NCBI GenBank assembly: GCA_002338655.1
Contig: DDIU01000010.1
Location: 5,839-69,838 of the forward strand
Length of the DNA: 64,000 nt
Reading direction: 5' to 3'
Source of the DNA: Flammeovirgaceae bacterium UBA1842
GTDB lineage: Bacteria > Bacteroidota > Bacteroidia > Cytophagales > Cyclobacteriaceae
In this document: one piece after another, positions 35,501 to 44,380 of the stretch
Position numbering within the stretch: position 1 is the first letter of the stretch
Layout: every line of letters starts with the position of its first letter
Notes under the pieces: generated by a model
Database searches by the model: none
The model's input: the letters and a program-made list of their open reading frames with translations, nothing else
What the model was told of the DNA's origin: nothing
Made by a program: the position numbers and the translations under genes

Positions 35501-36515
35501 TTTTTCCAGTGGCAATATGATCGGCAATTAGGTTGCAAATCAATTGTGATTTTCCCGTTCCCGGTGGCCCCTGCACTACTATCGAATTTCCTTTTTTTAT
35601 TGCTTTCAGCGCATTTTCCTGATGGGCATCCATCTTAAATGGAGTAAAGGTTTTTTCCTCGTCTATGCTATCCAGAAATGAATGTTTGTAATCTGGCTCA
35701 ATTTCTTTAAGTGACCGATCGACAAAAAAATCTTCAATGTCCTTGACTTCACCACTATTGATAAGTGTAGTATAATCTGGCACCAAGTAAGAGCCCGACT
35801 GTGGAAAAATTCCAAGTACCGCCTCAGGGAATAGCTTGAGTTCACCATCAGATTGCCCTTCGATAAAGTCTGCTTTTTTATACTCAGTAAACTTTTGAAG
35901 TACATCAAGAAAATTATCCTGATTGAAATTTATTTCTACATCACTCTCTTTGAAAAATTGATAAAGTGATGTCCGGAACACTGTACTGTCTGTTTCAAAA
36001 TCTTCCAGATTCCGGTCAATAAAATCATCACTCAGTTTAATATTGTTGTAATGCGAATAGGCAAGCAAAAATGATTTGTTTAGAGAAACCCCATCTTCTG
36101 TTCTTGGCCGGAGCATCCATTTCCCATTTTTAAGGTCGAGATCTACAGGGAAAAATAATAACGGGCATCTAATCGGAGTTCCATCAGAAAGCTTTCCTTT
36201 AACAAATGGCCAGCCTACATATAAATCCTTGGTTCCCCGCTCTTCAAGTATGAATTTCTCCGTTCGGGAAATTTTTTTGAGCTGATTGCTTACTCTGTTC
36301 GTTTCTTCATCACGACTGTCAAATTGCTGGCAAAGCACTTGCCTACTCCCCTCAATTAGCGATTCAACAATACTAAATGAACCTGACTTTACTATAAAAT
36401 TAAAATCGTGTAGATCAATAAATTGATCTTTATTCAGTCGCAACAACAATAAAGAGCGATTATTTGACGACAGGTTAGTCAGTCTTTTTAGATAAGATTT
36501 TAACACTTCATGCAT
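32514..36515 (-). CDS. Large DUF4011-type superfamily 1 helicase/ATPase
   Basis: 1333 residues. The N-terminal 250 residues resemble DUF4011 (LTNLSSNNRSLLLLRL, YVGWPFVKGKL, CPLLFFPVDL). An SF1/UPF1-like helicase follows: Walker A QGPPGTGKSQLI near 310, a long helical insertion (about 400-900), Walker B FDEASQCF, motif III AGDNKQLRP, then the second RecA lobe with VTFNAKQQQ, NVQGDEKD and VAVTRARE. The C-terminal 110 residues look like a decayed Vsr/DUF559-type nuclease fold (FADLTVMHDDEYKALILTDD) lacking an obvious catalytic set. Function could be RNA/DNA metabolism or phage defence; the genes around it give no firm support for defence. Confidence 0.85.
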   Translation of the reverse strand: MHEVLKSYLKRLTNLSSNNRSLLLLRLNKDQFIDLHDFNFIVKSGSFSIVESLIEGSRQVLCQQFDSRDEETNRVSNQLKKISRTEKFILEERGTKDLYVGWPFVKGKLSDGTPIRCPLLFFPVDLDLKNGKWMLRPRTEDGVSLNKSFLLAYSHYNNIKLSDDFIDRNLEDFETDSTVFRTSLYQFFKESDVEINFNQDNFLDVLQKFTEYKKADFIEGQSDGELKLFPEAVLGIFPQSGSYLVPDYTTLINSGEVKDIEDFFVDRSLKEIEPDYKHSFLDSIDEEKTFTPFKMDAHQENALKAIKKGNSIVVQGPPGTGKSQLICNLIADHIATGKKVLVVSQKRAALDVVYNRMKEKEMTPFVGLVHDFKNDRKSVFEKISKQIGRIEEYKMQNNGLDTIQLERTFLQVSRRIDQIAEELEEFKFALFDESECGISVKELYLTSDVDGDSINLKQEYTQFKFNELDSFMHNFQDYAEYIQNYGRSDYEWNDRRSFKDFGIAELRIIQKILKEIPAYQDEIAERAEKVVGSRLTFEDFEFVLSKRDSIVEMLGTLKNDQAYEYFKHMSAFPDSDTSNLWLSNIERILMECYKGEGPEVSIPSDQLGKFQETLQRSMKARRNIFRFIRWNLFSKDKFLIKRVLVENGLRRDRAGFNALVERIDNRLNIEHNLTKIKNRPWITDIPDTYEKVHFQTWFHIQKLSIKAKLIFNSLRNFKQYFNVQKMEYKEFKDGIEKLFDIIKEIPQKKDKWLVYLTESQISAIEKNTEHAVRMNESLKKDFESLCEFDRVRDQMSATEINAIDKLIQETSITEPKILTGIFQNSLRLAWIDHIETKYPILRSVSSKKFKKLEAELQACVREKLLVSNDMLLLRSRERTYAHAEHNRLNNMVTYRDLYHQTTKKRRIWPIRKLLANYSEELFNLMPCWLASPESVSAIFPMREMFDLVIFDEASQCFAEKGIPAMYRGRSVMIAGDNKQLRPNDLYQVRFDDEIEDPDLEVDSLLELADRYLMSIQLNGHYRSQSLDLIDFSNKYFYDGKLKLLPDFDVVNNNVPGIDYLKVDGVWENNINDIEAHKVVDILIDILERGAKKEVGVVTFNAKQQQYILDKIDERFLENELVWPSDWFVKNIENVQGDEKDIIIFSTAYAPDKKGKMVMQFGSLNAIHGENRLNVAVTRAREKVMIVSSILPQQLKVDDSKNDGPKILKKYLEYAYMVSNGKFVPTLHDSKIHHAGWYLKSTLQKWTNDQLDGYCLTEELPFADLTVMHDDEYKALILTDDELYFQSPSIKDIHVYTPFTLSKKQWKFKGVFSRELWSDRKKVEENLLSFIERL

Positions 36516-36575
36516 AAGGAAAAACCAAGTAACTGAAAAATAAGAAATAATTGAGACTCTACTTGGTAATAATTA

Positions 36576-37316
36576 TCAAGGATTGAATTTAAGGTAAGGT
36601 AATATCTTTATCATTCGTAACGAATCAATGAGCTTGATATTTTCCAAATCAGATGGGCCTTGCATTTTACCATGCTGAAATTCATAGGCTATTATAGACC
36701 TTGCCAATGACCTTCCGATGTAGGGATGCTTAGAAAGTTCATGTTCGTTTAGTGTATTCACCTCAATTTGTTTGGGAATGAAGTCATCTTCAATAACAGC
36801 CAACGTGTCCAAAGCCAGTAATACTGAGTCTTGAAGCCCAAAAATATCTTTGAATTGATTCTTGGAAACAAATCCACCCAGAGACTCCCGGTATTTAATA
36901 ATCCTTTTAGAAATAGTTGGCCCAATACCTGGGATTTCTTTAAGTGTGATGGTATCAGCTACGTTGATATCAAACATTTCTAGCTTTCGCTTAAACTTCC
37001 TATGTGAATATATTACCGGGCTTTCCCTTTCAATTTTCTCAAATCTCTTCGTATTGAATTTTGCAAACTGATGGGCTTTGTAGAATTCTTCCCTTCTCTG
37101 CGCTGAATCAATATATATATTCTTTTTCATTACCGCTACCAGACTATCCAACTTGTCTATATCCAGTTGGTTTTCAATAGGTTTAAATACCCATGCTTGG
37201 TATATATATGGTGATATTAATAAGCTAAAGGCCAATGGAATAAGGACGATCATACCGTTGGCTTCTGATTTCGAAAATCCAAAATAACTTCTTATCCAAT
37301 GATTAAGTCTATTCAT
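36576..37316 (-). CDS. ComEA-like helix-hairpin-helix protein, membrane-anchored
   Basis: 246 residues. One membrane segment near residues 22-42, a charged linker, then two helix-hairpin-helix units: LKEIPGIGPTISKRIIKYRE (about 123-142) with a following LGGFVSKNQF, and a second around LSKHPYIGRSLARSII near 204-219. Such proteins bind double-stranded DNA; ComEA homologues act in DNA uptake, but no other competence gene is here. The role is inferred from the domain only. Confidence 0.88.
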   Translation of the reverse strand: MNRLNHWIRSYFGFSKSEANGMIVLIPLAFSLLISPYIYQAWVFKPIENQLDIDKLDSLVAVMKKNIYIDSAQRREEFYKAHQFAKFNTKRFEKIERESPVIYSHRKFKRKLEMFDINVADTITLKEIPGIGPTISKRIIKYRESLGGFVSKNQFKDIFGLQDSVLLALDTLAVIEDDFIPKQIEVNTLNEHELSKHPYIGRSLARSIIAYEFQHGKMQGPSDLENIKLIDSLRMIKILPYLKFNP

Positions 37317-37565
37317 ATAATAATTACTAATATATAATTCATATTATTAACATAATATTTATATTAAATTATTTTTCTGATTAAAATCATTTATTTAGCT
37401 GACGTCCATTGCTGCTTTAATATTTTGGCTCTTTTAGCTTTGTTCTTTTTAATTGTTTGGGTAGGCAACCCTATTTTAATTACTCCCGTTATTTGAAAAC
37501 ATTAAGACATAGGGTACTTAAAATCAACTGTCTTATTTGAACTAATTCTAAATAATTATTGCTGG

Positions 37566-37596
37566 TTTTATTCCATTGCAATCCTGATTAAATTTG
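37566..37596 (+). promoter_or_regulatory. Candidate Bacteroidota-type promoter for hemA
   Basis: An exact TAnnTTTG element (TAAATTTG, 37589-37596) sits 9 bp before the hemA ATG at 37605. TTTT at 37566-37569, spaced 19 nt, fits a weak -33 element. This would give a very short leader and argues against the GTG at 37596 as start. Confidence 0.5.
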
Positions 37597-37604
37597 TGGC
37601 GCTC

Positions 37605-38867
37605 ATGGAGAACATCTTCAAAACAACTGGACTATCATTTAAAAGCACACCTATAGAGGTGAGAGAAAAGCTTGCATTGGACGAAGCACAAGCTAAACGA
37701 CTGATGCAGTTTTTAAATGAAAACACCAACGCATCAGATTTGATGGTATTATCTACCTGCAACAGGACTGAGATATATTATAGCCATACATCTGACCTTA
37801 ACAATGAAATCGCAACTGGTCTTTCGCTAATTAAGGGTATTGACAAAGCTGAAATTATCTCATACCTATCATGTCGAACAGACAATAGAGAAGCTATTGA
37901 ACATTTGGTTAATGTTTCCATGGGTCTTGATGCGCAGGTAGTTGGGGATATCCAAATAGCCAATCAAGTTAAAAAGGCGTATCAATGGAGTGCAGATGAG
38001 AATGTTGCTGGTCCATTTTTGCACCGATTGATGCACTCAATATTTTATGCCAATAAAAGAGTGGTTCAGGAAACTTCATTCCGTGATGGGGCGGCATCTG
38101 TATCTTATGCCACCAAGGAGCTAATTGAGGACATCACAGCAGAAATTGTACAACCAAAAATATTGATTCTTGGTTTGGGCGAGATTGGGCAGGATGTGTG
38201 TAGAAATTTAGTTGGAAGTAATAAGGACGTAGTTATAGCTAATAGAACTAGGGAAAAAGCCATCATGCTTGGCAAGGAATGTGAATTCAATACCATTGAA
38301 TTTGATCAGGCACTTGAAACTATTGGGGAATACGATGTCATTGTTTCTTCTGTAGCATTTAAAGAGCCAATCATTACCAAAAATATGATTGCCAAGCTAG
38401 AACTTCTTACCTATAAGTTTTTTATTGATTTATCTGTACCACGAAGCATTGAAACGAGTATTGAAGATATTAACGGAGCTTTACTCTATAATATTGACAA
38501 TATCCAAAGCAAAGCTTCAGAAGCATTGAACAAAAGGATCGCTGCCATCCCCGATGTACAGGCCATCATAGCGGAAACACTGGATGATTTAGAAAATTGG
38601 TCAAAAGAAATGGTGGTATCCCCAACCATCAAAAAACTGAAGAGTGCCTTAGAGACCATCCGACAAGAAGAAATACAACGTCATTTAAAGGGCATAGATA
38701 GCAATGAAGCTAAAGTAATTGATACTGTGACCAAGAGTATGATGCAAAAAATAATAAAGCTGCCTGTTCTTCAACTAAAGGCTGCCTGTAAGCGTGGTGA
38801 AGCTGAAACACTCATTGATCTCCTCAATGACCTGTTCGATTTAGATGCCCAAAAAGAAAAAAAATAA
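37605..38867 (+). CDS. hemA: Glutamyl-tRNA reductase
   Basis: First committed step of tetrapyrrole synthesis: reduces glutamyl-tRNA to glutamate-1-semialdehyde. 420 residues from the ATG at 37605. The catalytic Cys is in STCNRTEIY (about C52), with GLDAQVVGDIQI near 104, the NADPH-binding LGLGEIGQDV near 187, and a C-terminal dimerisation helix. The TAnnTTTG promoter overlaps the alternative GTG start at 37596, so the ATG is preferred. No other hem gene lies next to it here. Confidence 0.95.
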   Translation: MENIFKTTGLSFKSTPIEVREKLALDEAQAKRLMQFLNENTNASDLMVLSTCNRTEIYYSHTSDLNNEIATGLSLIKGIDKAEIISYLSCRTDNREAIEHLVNVSMGLDAQVVGDIQIANQVKKAYQWSADENVAGPFLHRLMHSIFYANKRVVQETSFRDGAASVSYATKELIEDITAEIVQPKILILGLGEIGQDVCRNLVGSNKDVVIANRTREKAIMLGKECEFNTIEFDQALETIGEYDVIVSSVAFKEPIITKNMIAKLELLTYKFFIDLSVPRSIETSIEDINGALLYNIDNIQSKASEALNKRIAAIPDVQAIIAETLDDLENWSKEMVVSPTIKKLKSALETIRQEEIQRHLKGIDSNEAKVIDTVTKSMMQKIIKLPVLQLKAACKRGEAETLIDLLNDLFDLDAQKEKK

Positions 38868-38896
38868 CATTCTGTTTTTGGATCTTTATAATGTGC

Positions 38897-38918
38897 GATA
38901 ACAGCAATAATTGTTATC
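38897..38918 (+). terminator. Weak hairpin after hemA
   Basis: A 7-bp AT-rich stem (38897-38903 with 38912-38918) with an 8-nt loop lies 29 bp past the hemA stop, followed after a few bases by a T-rich stretch. Low stability makes its role doubtful. Confidence 0.3.
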
Positions 38919-38957
38919 TAAATTCCTATTTTTAACGCTCAATTAAAATTTCATTAT

Positions 38958-39722
38958 ATGTTGAAGGAAATAGTTATTACCCTGTTTGTTTTAAGCTCTA
39001 CGCAGTTATTTGGGTGGGGCCTTACTGGCCATCGGGTAGTTGGTCAAGTGGCAGAAAATCACCTTTCTAAAAAAGCCAAATCAAAAATTCAATCCATACT
39101 TGGAGATGAAACATTGGCTATTGTAAGTGTCTGGATGGATGAAGAGCGATCTAACCCAAAATATGACCATACCGTGGACTGGCATTGGGTAACTATCCCT
39201 GATGGGATGACCTATGCGGAAACAGTAAAGAACCCAAATGGGGATGTTATTGCTACCATCAACAGATTGATTGTAGAATTAAAAGCTGGAGGACTGACTA
39301 AAGAACAAGAAATTGAACGGATAAAAATGCTTGTCCACTTTGTGGGGGATATACATCAACCACTACATGTGGGTAAAGAAGGGGACAGAGGTGGCAATGC
39401 AGTGAAAGTAAAGTGGTTTTGGAATAGTACCAACTTACACTCCATCTGGGACTCAAAAATCATAGATGACAAACAATTCAGCTACACCGAATTGGCCGCT
39501 GCTATCGATCACCCTAGTAAGGATCAGATTAATAAGTGGCAATCCGAAGGGGTGCTGGTTTGGGCTGATGAGTCCATAGCATTGAGAGATCAGGTATATA
39601 ACTTTCCTGAAGATAAAGAACTCAGTTACCAATATTTATATGACAATTGGGCTACAGTCCAGTTACGACTACTTAAAGCTGGGGTACGGCTTGCTGGTAT
39701 TCTGAACGAAATTTATAACTAA
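38958..39722 (+). CDS. S1/P1-type zinc nuclease, secreted
   Basis: 254 residues. A signal peptide (about 1-19) ends just before the conserved mature N-terminus WGLTGHRVVGQVAE, where the Trp and His bind zinc. Further zinc ligands are in HTVDWHWV and HFVGDIHQPLHVG, with HSIWDSKI later. This is the S1/P1 nuclease pattern, which degrades single-stranded nucleic acids and removes 3'-phosphates. It probably acts outside the cytoplasm. It overlaps the next gene by one base (TAATG). Confidence 0.94.
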   Translation: MLKEIVITLFVLSSTQLFGWGLTGHRVVGQVAENHLSKKAKSKIQSILGDETLAIVSVWMDEERSNPKYDHTVDWHWVTIPDGMTYAETVKNPNGDVIATINRLIVELKAGGLTKEQEIERIKMLVHFVGDIHQPLHVGKEGDRGGNAVKVKWFWNSTNLHSIWDSKIIDDKQFSYTELAAAIDHPSKDQINKWQSEGVLVWADESIALRDQVYNFPEDKELSYQYLYDNWATVQLRLLKAGVRLAGILNEIYN

Positions 39723-40408
39723 TGAATAAGTTAGAACGGTCTACTTTTAACTTTCTAAGTCTATTAGGTAAAAACAATAATCGTGAATGGTTTAATAAGA
39801 ACAAGGAGCTTTATTTAAAAGCCCATGAAAACGTAATCGATTTTGCCGAAAGCCTCTTAATGGAAATGAGGGGTCATGATGATATTGAGACCCCATCAGG
39901 AAAAAAATCACTTTTTAGAATCTATCGTGATGTACGATTTTCCAAAGACAAATCTCCCTATAAAAATCACTTTAGCGGCAGCTTCAAAAGAGCAGGTCAA
40001 TTATTAAGGGGAGGTTACTATTTTCATCTGGAGCCTGGCAATGTAATGATTGCAGGTGGCTTTTTTTCACCCGCTAAAGAAGACTTACTTAGAATTAGAG
40101 AAGAAATATCGGCTGATGATCAGCCACTTAGAGAAATATTGAATGAGCCTGATTTTAAAAAAGCCTTTGGTGTATTGCAAGGCGAACAATTGAAAACCGC
40201 TCCGAAGGGTTTTGACAAGGATCATCCTGCTATAGATTTAATTAGATACAAGCAGTTTTATGTTACCCATAAATTTGAAGATGCCGATGTTTTCTCATCT
40301 GAATTCGCAAAAATAATATCCCAGACATTTTCACTTCTTCGTCCGTATTTCAATTATTTGAGCGATGTATTGACCACAGATGCTAACGGTCAAGCACTTA
40401 TAAAATAA
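39722..40408 (+). CDS. DUF2461 family protein
   Basis: 228 residues matching the TIGR02453/DUF2461 family: NNNREWFNKNKELY near 18-31, LFRIYRDVRFSKDKSPYK near 66-83, GGYYFHLEPG near 97-106. Found widely in bacteria and fungi; function unknown. No signal peptide. The start shares a base with the nuclease stop, so translation is coupled. Confidence 0.92.
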   Translation: MNKLERSTFNFLSLLGKNNNREWFNKNKELYLKAHENVIDFAESLLMEMRGHDDIETPSGKKSLFRIYRDVRFSKDKSPYKNHFSGSFKRAGQLLRGGYYFHLEPGNVMIAGGFFSPAKEDLLRIREEISADDQPLREILNEPDFKKAFGVLQGEQLKTAPKGFDKDHPAIDLIRYKQFYVTHKFEDADVFSSEFAKIISQTFSLLRPYFNYLSDVLTTDANGQALIK

Positions 40409-40469
40409 CTGGATATTTATTCTTCAAATTACTTCTTACAAGCGGTATAAATAGGTTTATTTGTGCTTA

Positions 40470-43271
40470 ATGCAAAAAGTAGAAAGGCGTTTTTATCTTA
40501 TCATTATCACCTTAATTCTAACTGTTTCTTTAGCTCAGGGACAGGGATTGAATGACTATTTTAAGGCACTAAAATTGTCTGATGCTGCCAACCAAAAGCA
40601 ACCCACAGGCCACTATTTAATAGAGTTGGTAAAGGGTACAAAACTTTCCACATTAAAAGAAAATGGTATTGAAATCAAGCGTAGAATATCAGATAACCTG
40701 TTGGTGGTAAGCACGATAAATTCAATCGAACCTAGTAAATTCATTAAAAACAGTTGGGGTGCCAACAACAAATGGAAACTTAGTAATGAATTACTTTTCA
40801 ATGAAAAGTGGCCCTCAACCCTTACTATAAAAACAAAGCCCGGAAGCACACCATATTATGGGTGGACAAGGATCGGGGAAAATATTTATATAGTTAATAA
40901 CAAGAACAAAAATATAAATGAGGCTTTAATCAATGATATAAACATCACATACATTGGATCCGAATCCAACAATGCCAAACTGGAGTCACGTGTACTGGAC
41001 ATGAATTTAAACCCAAATAAAATTAACCTGATCCATCGGGAATATCCTGAAATAAATGGAGAAGGAATTACAGTTTCAATCAAGGAGCAGCACTACAATC
41101 CACTCGATATCGATCTAATTACACGTGATGTGCCTTCCAATCTATCCTCACCGGACCAAAACAACCATGCGACTGAAATGGCTACTATCATTGCAGGTGC
41201 TGGAAATTCGTTTATAACAGGAAGAGGTGTAGCGGATCATGCCATGGTCACTTCCTCAGATTTTGAAAATGTACTGCCTGATGAAGACAATGACTATCAA
41301 CAATTAAATGCCTTTATTCAAAACCATTCTTATGGAACTGAAATTGAAAATTTCTATGGCTCTAAAGCAGAGGCCTTTGATCAAAGCGCAAACAGTATCC
41401 CCACATTGTTACATGTCTTTTCTTCTGGAAATCAAGGCCTAGAAACTACAACTGAAGGCACTTATGCCGGTATTGATGGATATGCCAATTTATCAGGCAA
41501 CTTTAAAATGGCTAAAAATGTATTGGTTGTAGGCTCAATTGATACTGTTGGAAATATCCCTGTATTTGTATCCAATGGACCTGCGTACGATGGCAGGATA
41601 AAGCCTGAAATCGTGTCTTATAGTGCTGTTGGGTCCTCCAATTCATCAGCACTTGTTTCTGGAATAGCTGCCTTACTCCAATATCAGTACAAGTTGCTAA
41701 ATGGGGAATTACCTACTTCTGCACTTATCAAAGCCTTGTTAATCAATGAGGCAGATGAAGCTTACACCAAAGGGCTGGATTTTAAAACCGGTTTTGGCAA
41801 TGTAAATGGATTCAAGAGCTTAAAAGCCATTCAGGAAAATAGATATACTAGTGGTTTGATCAATAATGGAGGTGATGTGTTTTTTGATATTAATGTTCCT
41901 TCAAATAGCCAAAATTTAAAAATTACGCTTGTATGGAATGATCCGGTGGGTACGATAAATAGCCAAAAAGCATTGGTTAATGATCTGGATTTAAAAATCA
42001 ATCATGAGGGGATCGGTTATTTGCCTTGGGTGCTAAATACTACACCATCAGGATTACAGTCCTTACCAAACAGAGGTACTGATCGGCTTAATAATGTAGA
42101 GCAAGTAACAATAGAATCCCCAGCGGCAGGGACGTATCAAATTCAGGTATCAGGATTTGATGTACCTGAAGGCCCGCAGGAATTTTATATCGTTTATGGT
42201 TGGGAATCCGTCAATACATTTAAGTGGACATTCCCTACCTCAATGGACAATATGCCCTATAATGGTGAGTCAAACAGCTACTTTAGATGGGAAAGCACTT
42301 TATCAAGTGAATCGGGTAAACTGGAATATAGCATTGATAATGGTGCAACATGGAAATTAATCAATAACGAAGTACCATTGTCAAAAGGCTACTTTAACTG
42401 GAATAAAAACCTGACTTCAGGCATTGCACTAGCACGGATGACCACTGGTGCAGGTGTCTTTGAAACTGAACCCTTCCCTATCTCCAAGACATTAAAAACA
42501 TCAGTAGGCTTCAATTGTTCTGATTCTGTATTACTTCAATGGAATAAAGACCCTAACGCATTGGGCTATGACCTATATTTAATGGATAAAGGCCCTTACC
42601 TCGAACAATTCCAAACTGTTTCTGATACCTCCATCATTATCAAAAAAAATAATGTATTGGCGACCCGATTTTCAGTTAAACCAATTTATGATAACAATAT
42701 CAACCCCATTGGAAGCCCAACATTCGATTACAACTTACTTAATAGTAACTGTTATCTGAATTTGTTTACAGGACTGGCAAAGCCCGATCATATTTTACTT
42801 AGTGTTAGCCTTGCACTTACTTATGGTGTCGCTAATGTGGAATTTGAAAAATTTACCAATGGTGTATATACTCCATTGGAAATGGTAGATGTAACTTCAA
42901 AAACAATCGATTATAGTGATTTTACAGCAGTAGATGGCAATAATATCTACAGGGCAGTAGTCCATTTTGATAGTGGAGAGCAGTTGGTTTCTGATGAAAT
43001 AGAGGTTTACTATTTAAATCATAAGAAAGCTATACTATTTCCAATTCCGTTAGCTGCTGAAGATCTATTGAATATTTATACCAAAGACTTTGGAGGTGCC
43101 CGTATTTACCTGAAGCTTTATAGCCGCCTTGGGCAATTGGTCTACCAAATACAATTGGTCTCTGACCGAAGCTCCATCATCCTTCCAGAACTGGAATCTG
43201 GCCTTTACTTATATTCCCTTGAAACACCAGAGGGGCAAGAGCAAGGCAAACTGATAATTAGCAATAATTAA
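40470..43271 (+). CDS. S8 family (subtilisin-like) peptidase with type IX sorting domain
   Basis: About 933 residues from the ATG at 40470 (GTG at 40461 is the alternative). A signal peptide ends near SLAQGQG. A propeptide-like region runs to about 185, then the peptidase S8 domain. Candidate catalytic residues are His (NNHATE, H233), the oxyanion Asn (SSGNQG, N321) and Ser (GSSNSSALVSG, S390). At the usual Asp position the sequence reads VSIKEQ, so Glu replaces Asp. A beta-sandwich region (about 450-570) and further beta domains follow. The C-terminal 80 residues resemble a T9SS type A sorting domain (FPIPL in place of YPNP, SGLYLYSL, GKLIISNN). Likely secreted through the PorQ-containing system. 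Confidence 0.88.
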   Translation: MQKVERRFYLIIITLILTVSLAQGQGLNDYFKALKLSDAANQKQPTGHYLIELVKGTKLSTLKENGIEIKRRISDNLLVVSTINSIEPSKFIKNSWGANNKWKLSNELLFNEKWPSTLTIKTKPGSTPYYGWTRIGENIYIVNNKNKNINEALINDINITYIGSESNNAKLESRVLDMNLNPNKINLIHREYPEINGEGITVSIKEQHYNPLDIDLITRDVPSNLSSPDQNNHATEMATIIAGAGNSFITGRGVADHAMVTSSDFENVLPDEDNDYQQLNAFIQNHSYGTEIENFYGSKAEAFDQSANSIPTLLHVFSSGNQGLETTTEGTYAGIDGYANLSGNFKMAKNVLVVGSIDTVGNIPVFVSNGPAYDGRIKPEIVSYSAVGSSNSSALVSGIAALLQYQYKLLNGELPTSALIKALLINEADEAYTKGLDFKTGFGNVNGFKSLKAIQENRYTSGLINNGGDVFFDINVPSNSQNLKITLVWNDPVGTINSQKALVNDLDLKINHEGIGYLPWVLNTTPSGLQSLPNRGTDRLNNVEQVTIESPAAGTYQIQVSGFDVPEGPQEFYIVYGWESVNTFKWTFPTSMDNMPYNGESNSYFRWESTLSSESGKLEYSIDNGATWKLINNEVPLSKGYFNWNKNLTSGIALARMTTGAGVFETEPFPISKTLKTSVGFNCSDSVLLQWNKDPNALGYDLYLMDKGPYLEQFQTVSDTSIIIKKNNVLATRFSVKPIYDNNINPIGSPTFDYNLLNSNCYLNLFTGLAKPDHILLSVSLALTYGVANVEFEKFTNGVYTPLEMVDVTSKTIDYSDFTAVDGNNIYRAVVHFDSGEQLVSDEIEVYYLNHKKAILFPIPLAAEDLLNIYTKDFGGARIYLKLYSRLGQLVYQIQLVSDRSSIILPELESGLYLYSLETPEGQEQGKLIISNN

Positions 43272-43290
43272 CTAAGGGAATAGCAAAAAA

Positions 43291-43314
43291 AAGGGTTCTC
43301 AAATGAGAACCCTT
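43291..43314. terminator. Bidirectional terminator between subtilase and M57 gene 1
   Basis: A perfect 10-bp stem (43291-43300 with 43305-43314), with an eight-A run on its left that gives a T tract for minus-strand transcripts. It lies between two convergent genes. Confidence 0.85.
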
Positions 43315-43332
43315 TCCGGTTTACAGTTTGAA

Positions 43333-44151
43333 TTAATATAAATAATCCAATGCTGTTTTATCGTCATTATTAAATGGTCTGTCACTTCCATCAGTACAAG
43401 CTAACATCCATGACTTAGCGTTTGCAGTTGCACCTGTAGGTGTTCCTGGGATGTGGTTTGCACCTACTCCACCATCACCTTCATTGGCAGTACCACCACC
43501 ACAGCTAATACTTCTATCGAAGTAATCAGTATGACGGAAACCAATACAGTGACCCATTTCATGGCCTATGATAGTGGCAATACCACCAGTACTTAGTCCG
43601 TAGCTTGATTCAAGAATTCCACTCATCTTAATCTGTCCATAAGGCTCACAAGAATTTGTTGGAAAGCCAGCAGAACCCAATACACCTCTTCTTTCATCCC
43701 TTTTGCTCAATCTTGTGAATACAATATCAGCGTTGGAAGATGTTACTCTTTGGAAAGTTAAAGATAGGTTTTGAGCATTGTACCTCGCAATTGCAAGATC
43801 CAAACCAGCAATCATACCTGCACTATATCCTTTTCTTCCTGTTGGGGCATAAACAGTGATTGTACGGGGGCCACAAACTAAGTTGTTCGTGCTGTACTGC
43901 TCCAAAGTTGGGATTTTAGTGCCCTTATTGGCAATACTCAGGTCAGTTTCAGTTAAGTAAATGTCGTTTTCAACAAGATACCCACTTTCAAACCTAATAA
44001 CACCTTCAGTACTAAAACCCATGGATTCTATTTTTGAAAGCGTTTCCATAGATACTGGTTCATCCAATGGATCAACACTTGCGTTTTCGCAAGAGTAGAA
44101 AACTCCACCAGCTAAAACAGTTGCGATTAATAATGAATTTAACTTCTTCAT
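43333..44151 (-). CDS. M57-type zinc metalloprotease, probable lipoprotein (copy 1)
   Basis: 272 residues from the ATG at 44151, chosen because the paralogue starts with the same MKKLNSLL. The N-terminal signal ends in a lipobox-like FYSC, so it is probably a lipoprotein. The catalytic motif is GHEMGHCIGFRH (HExxHxxGxxH), with NHIPGTPTG and SWML downstream; this is the Bacteroidota M57 (HEIGH-type) family. It is a tandem paralogue of 44381-45196, highly similar along its whole length. It has its own terminator. Substrate unknown; the enzyme should sit on the cell envelope. Confidence 0.9.
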   Translation of the reverse strand: MKKLNSLLIATVLAGGVFYSCENASVDPLDEPVSMETLSKIESMGFSTEGVIRFESGYLVENDIYLTETDLSIANKGTKIPTLEQYSTNNLVCGPRTITVYAPTGRKGYSAGMIAGLDLAIARYNAQNLSLTFQRVTSSNADIVFTRLSKRDERRGVLGSAGFPTNSCEPYGQIKMSGILESSYGLSTGGIATIIGHEMGHCIGFRHTDYFDRSISCGGGTANEGDGGVGANHIPGTPTGATANAKSWMLACTDGSDRPFNNDDKTALDYLY

Positions 44152-44328
44152 AACGTAAAATATTTGGTTTTGGTTGTACAAATAATTCACGCAATATGGG
44201 GCATATATTTATTGCAGGCAAATGATATTTGGGTTAATTTCTTTTTAGAAAAATTAACAAGCTGATATATAGATATATACCATATTATATTTTTACCAAA
44301 ATAAGTTTTCACGAATTTTATAAAAACA

Positions 44329-44354
44329 AAAAGCAGCTCAAATGAGCTGCTTTT
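44329..44354. terminator. Terminator after M57 gene 2
   Basis: An 11-bp stem (44329-44339 with 44344-44354) with a 4-nt loop and T/A-rich flanks lies 27 bp past the stop of the upstream M57 gene. Each paralogue therefore has its own terminator. Confidence 0.8.
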
Positions 44355-44380
44355 CTTTAAATAATTTATTTATTAAATTA

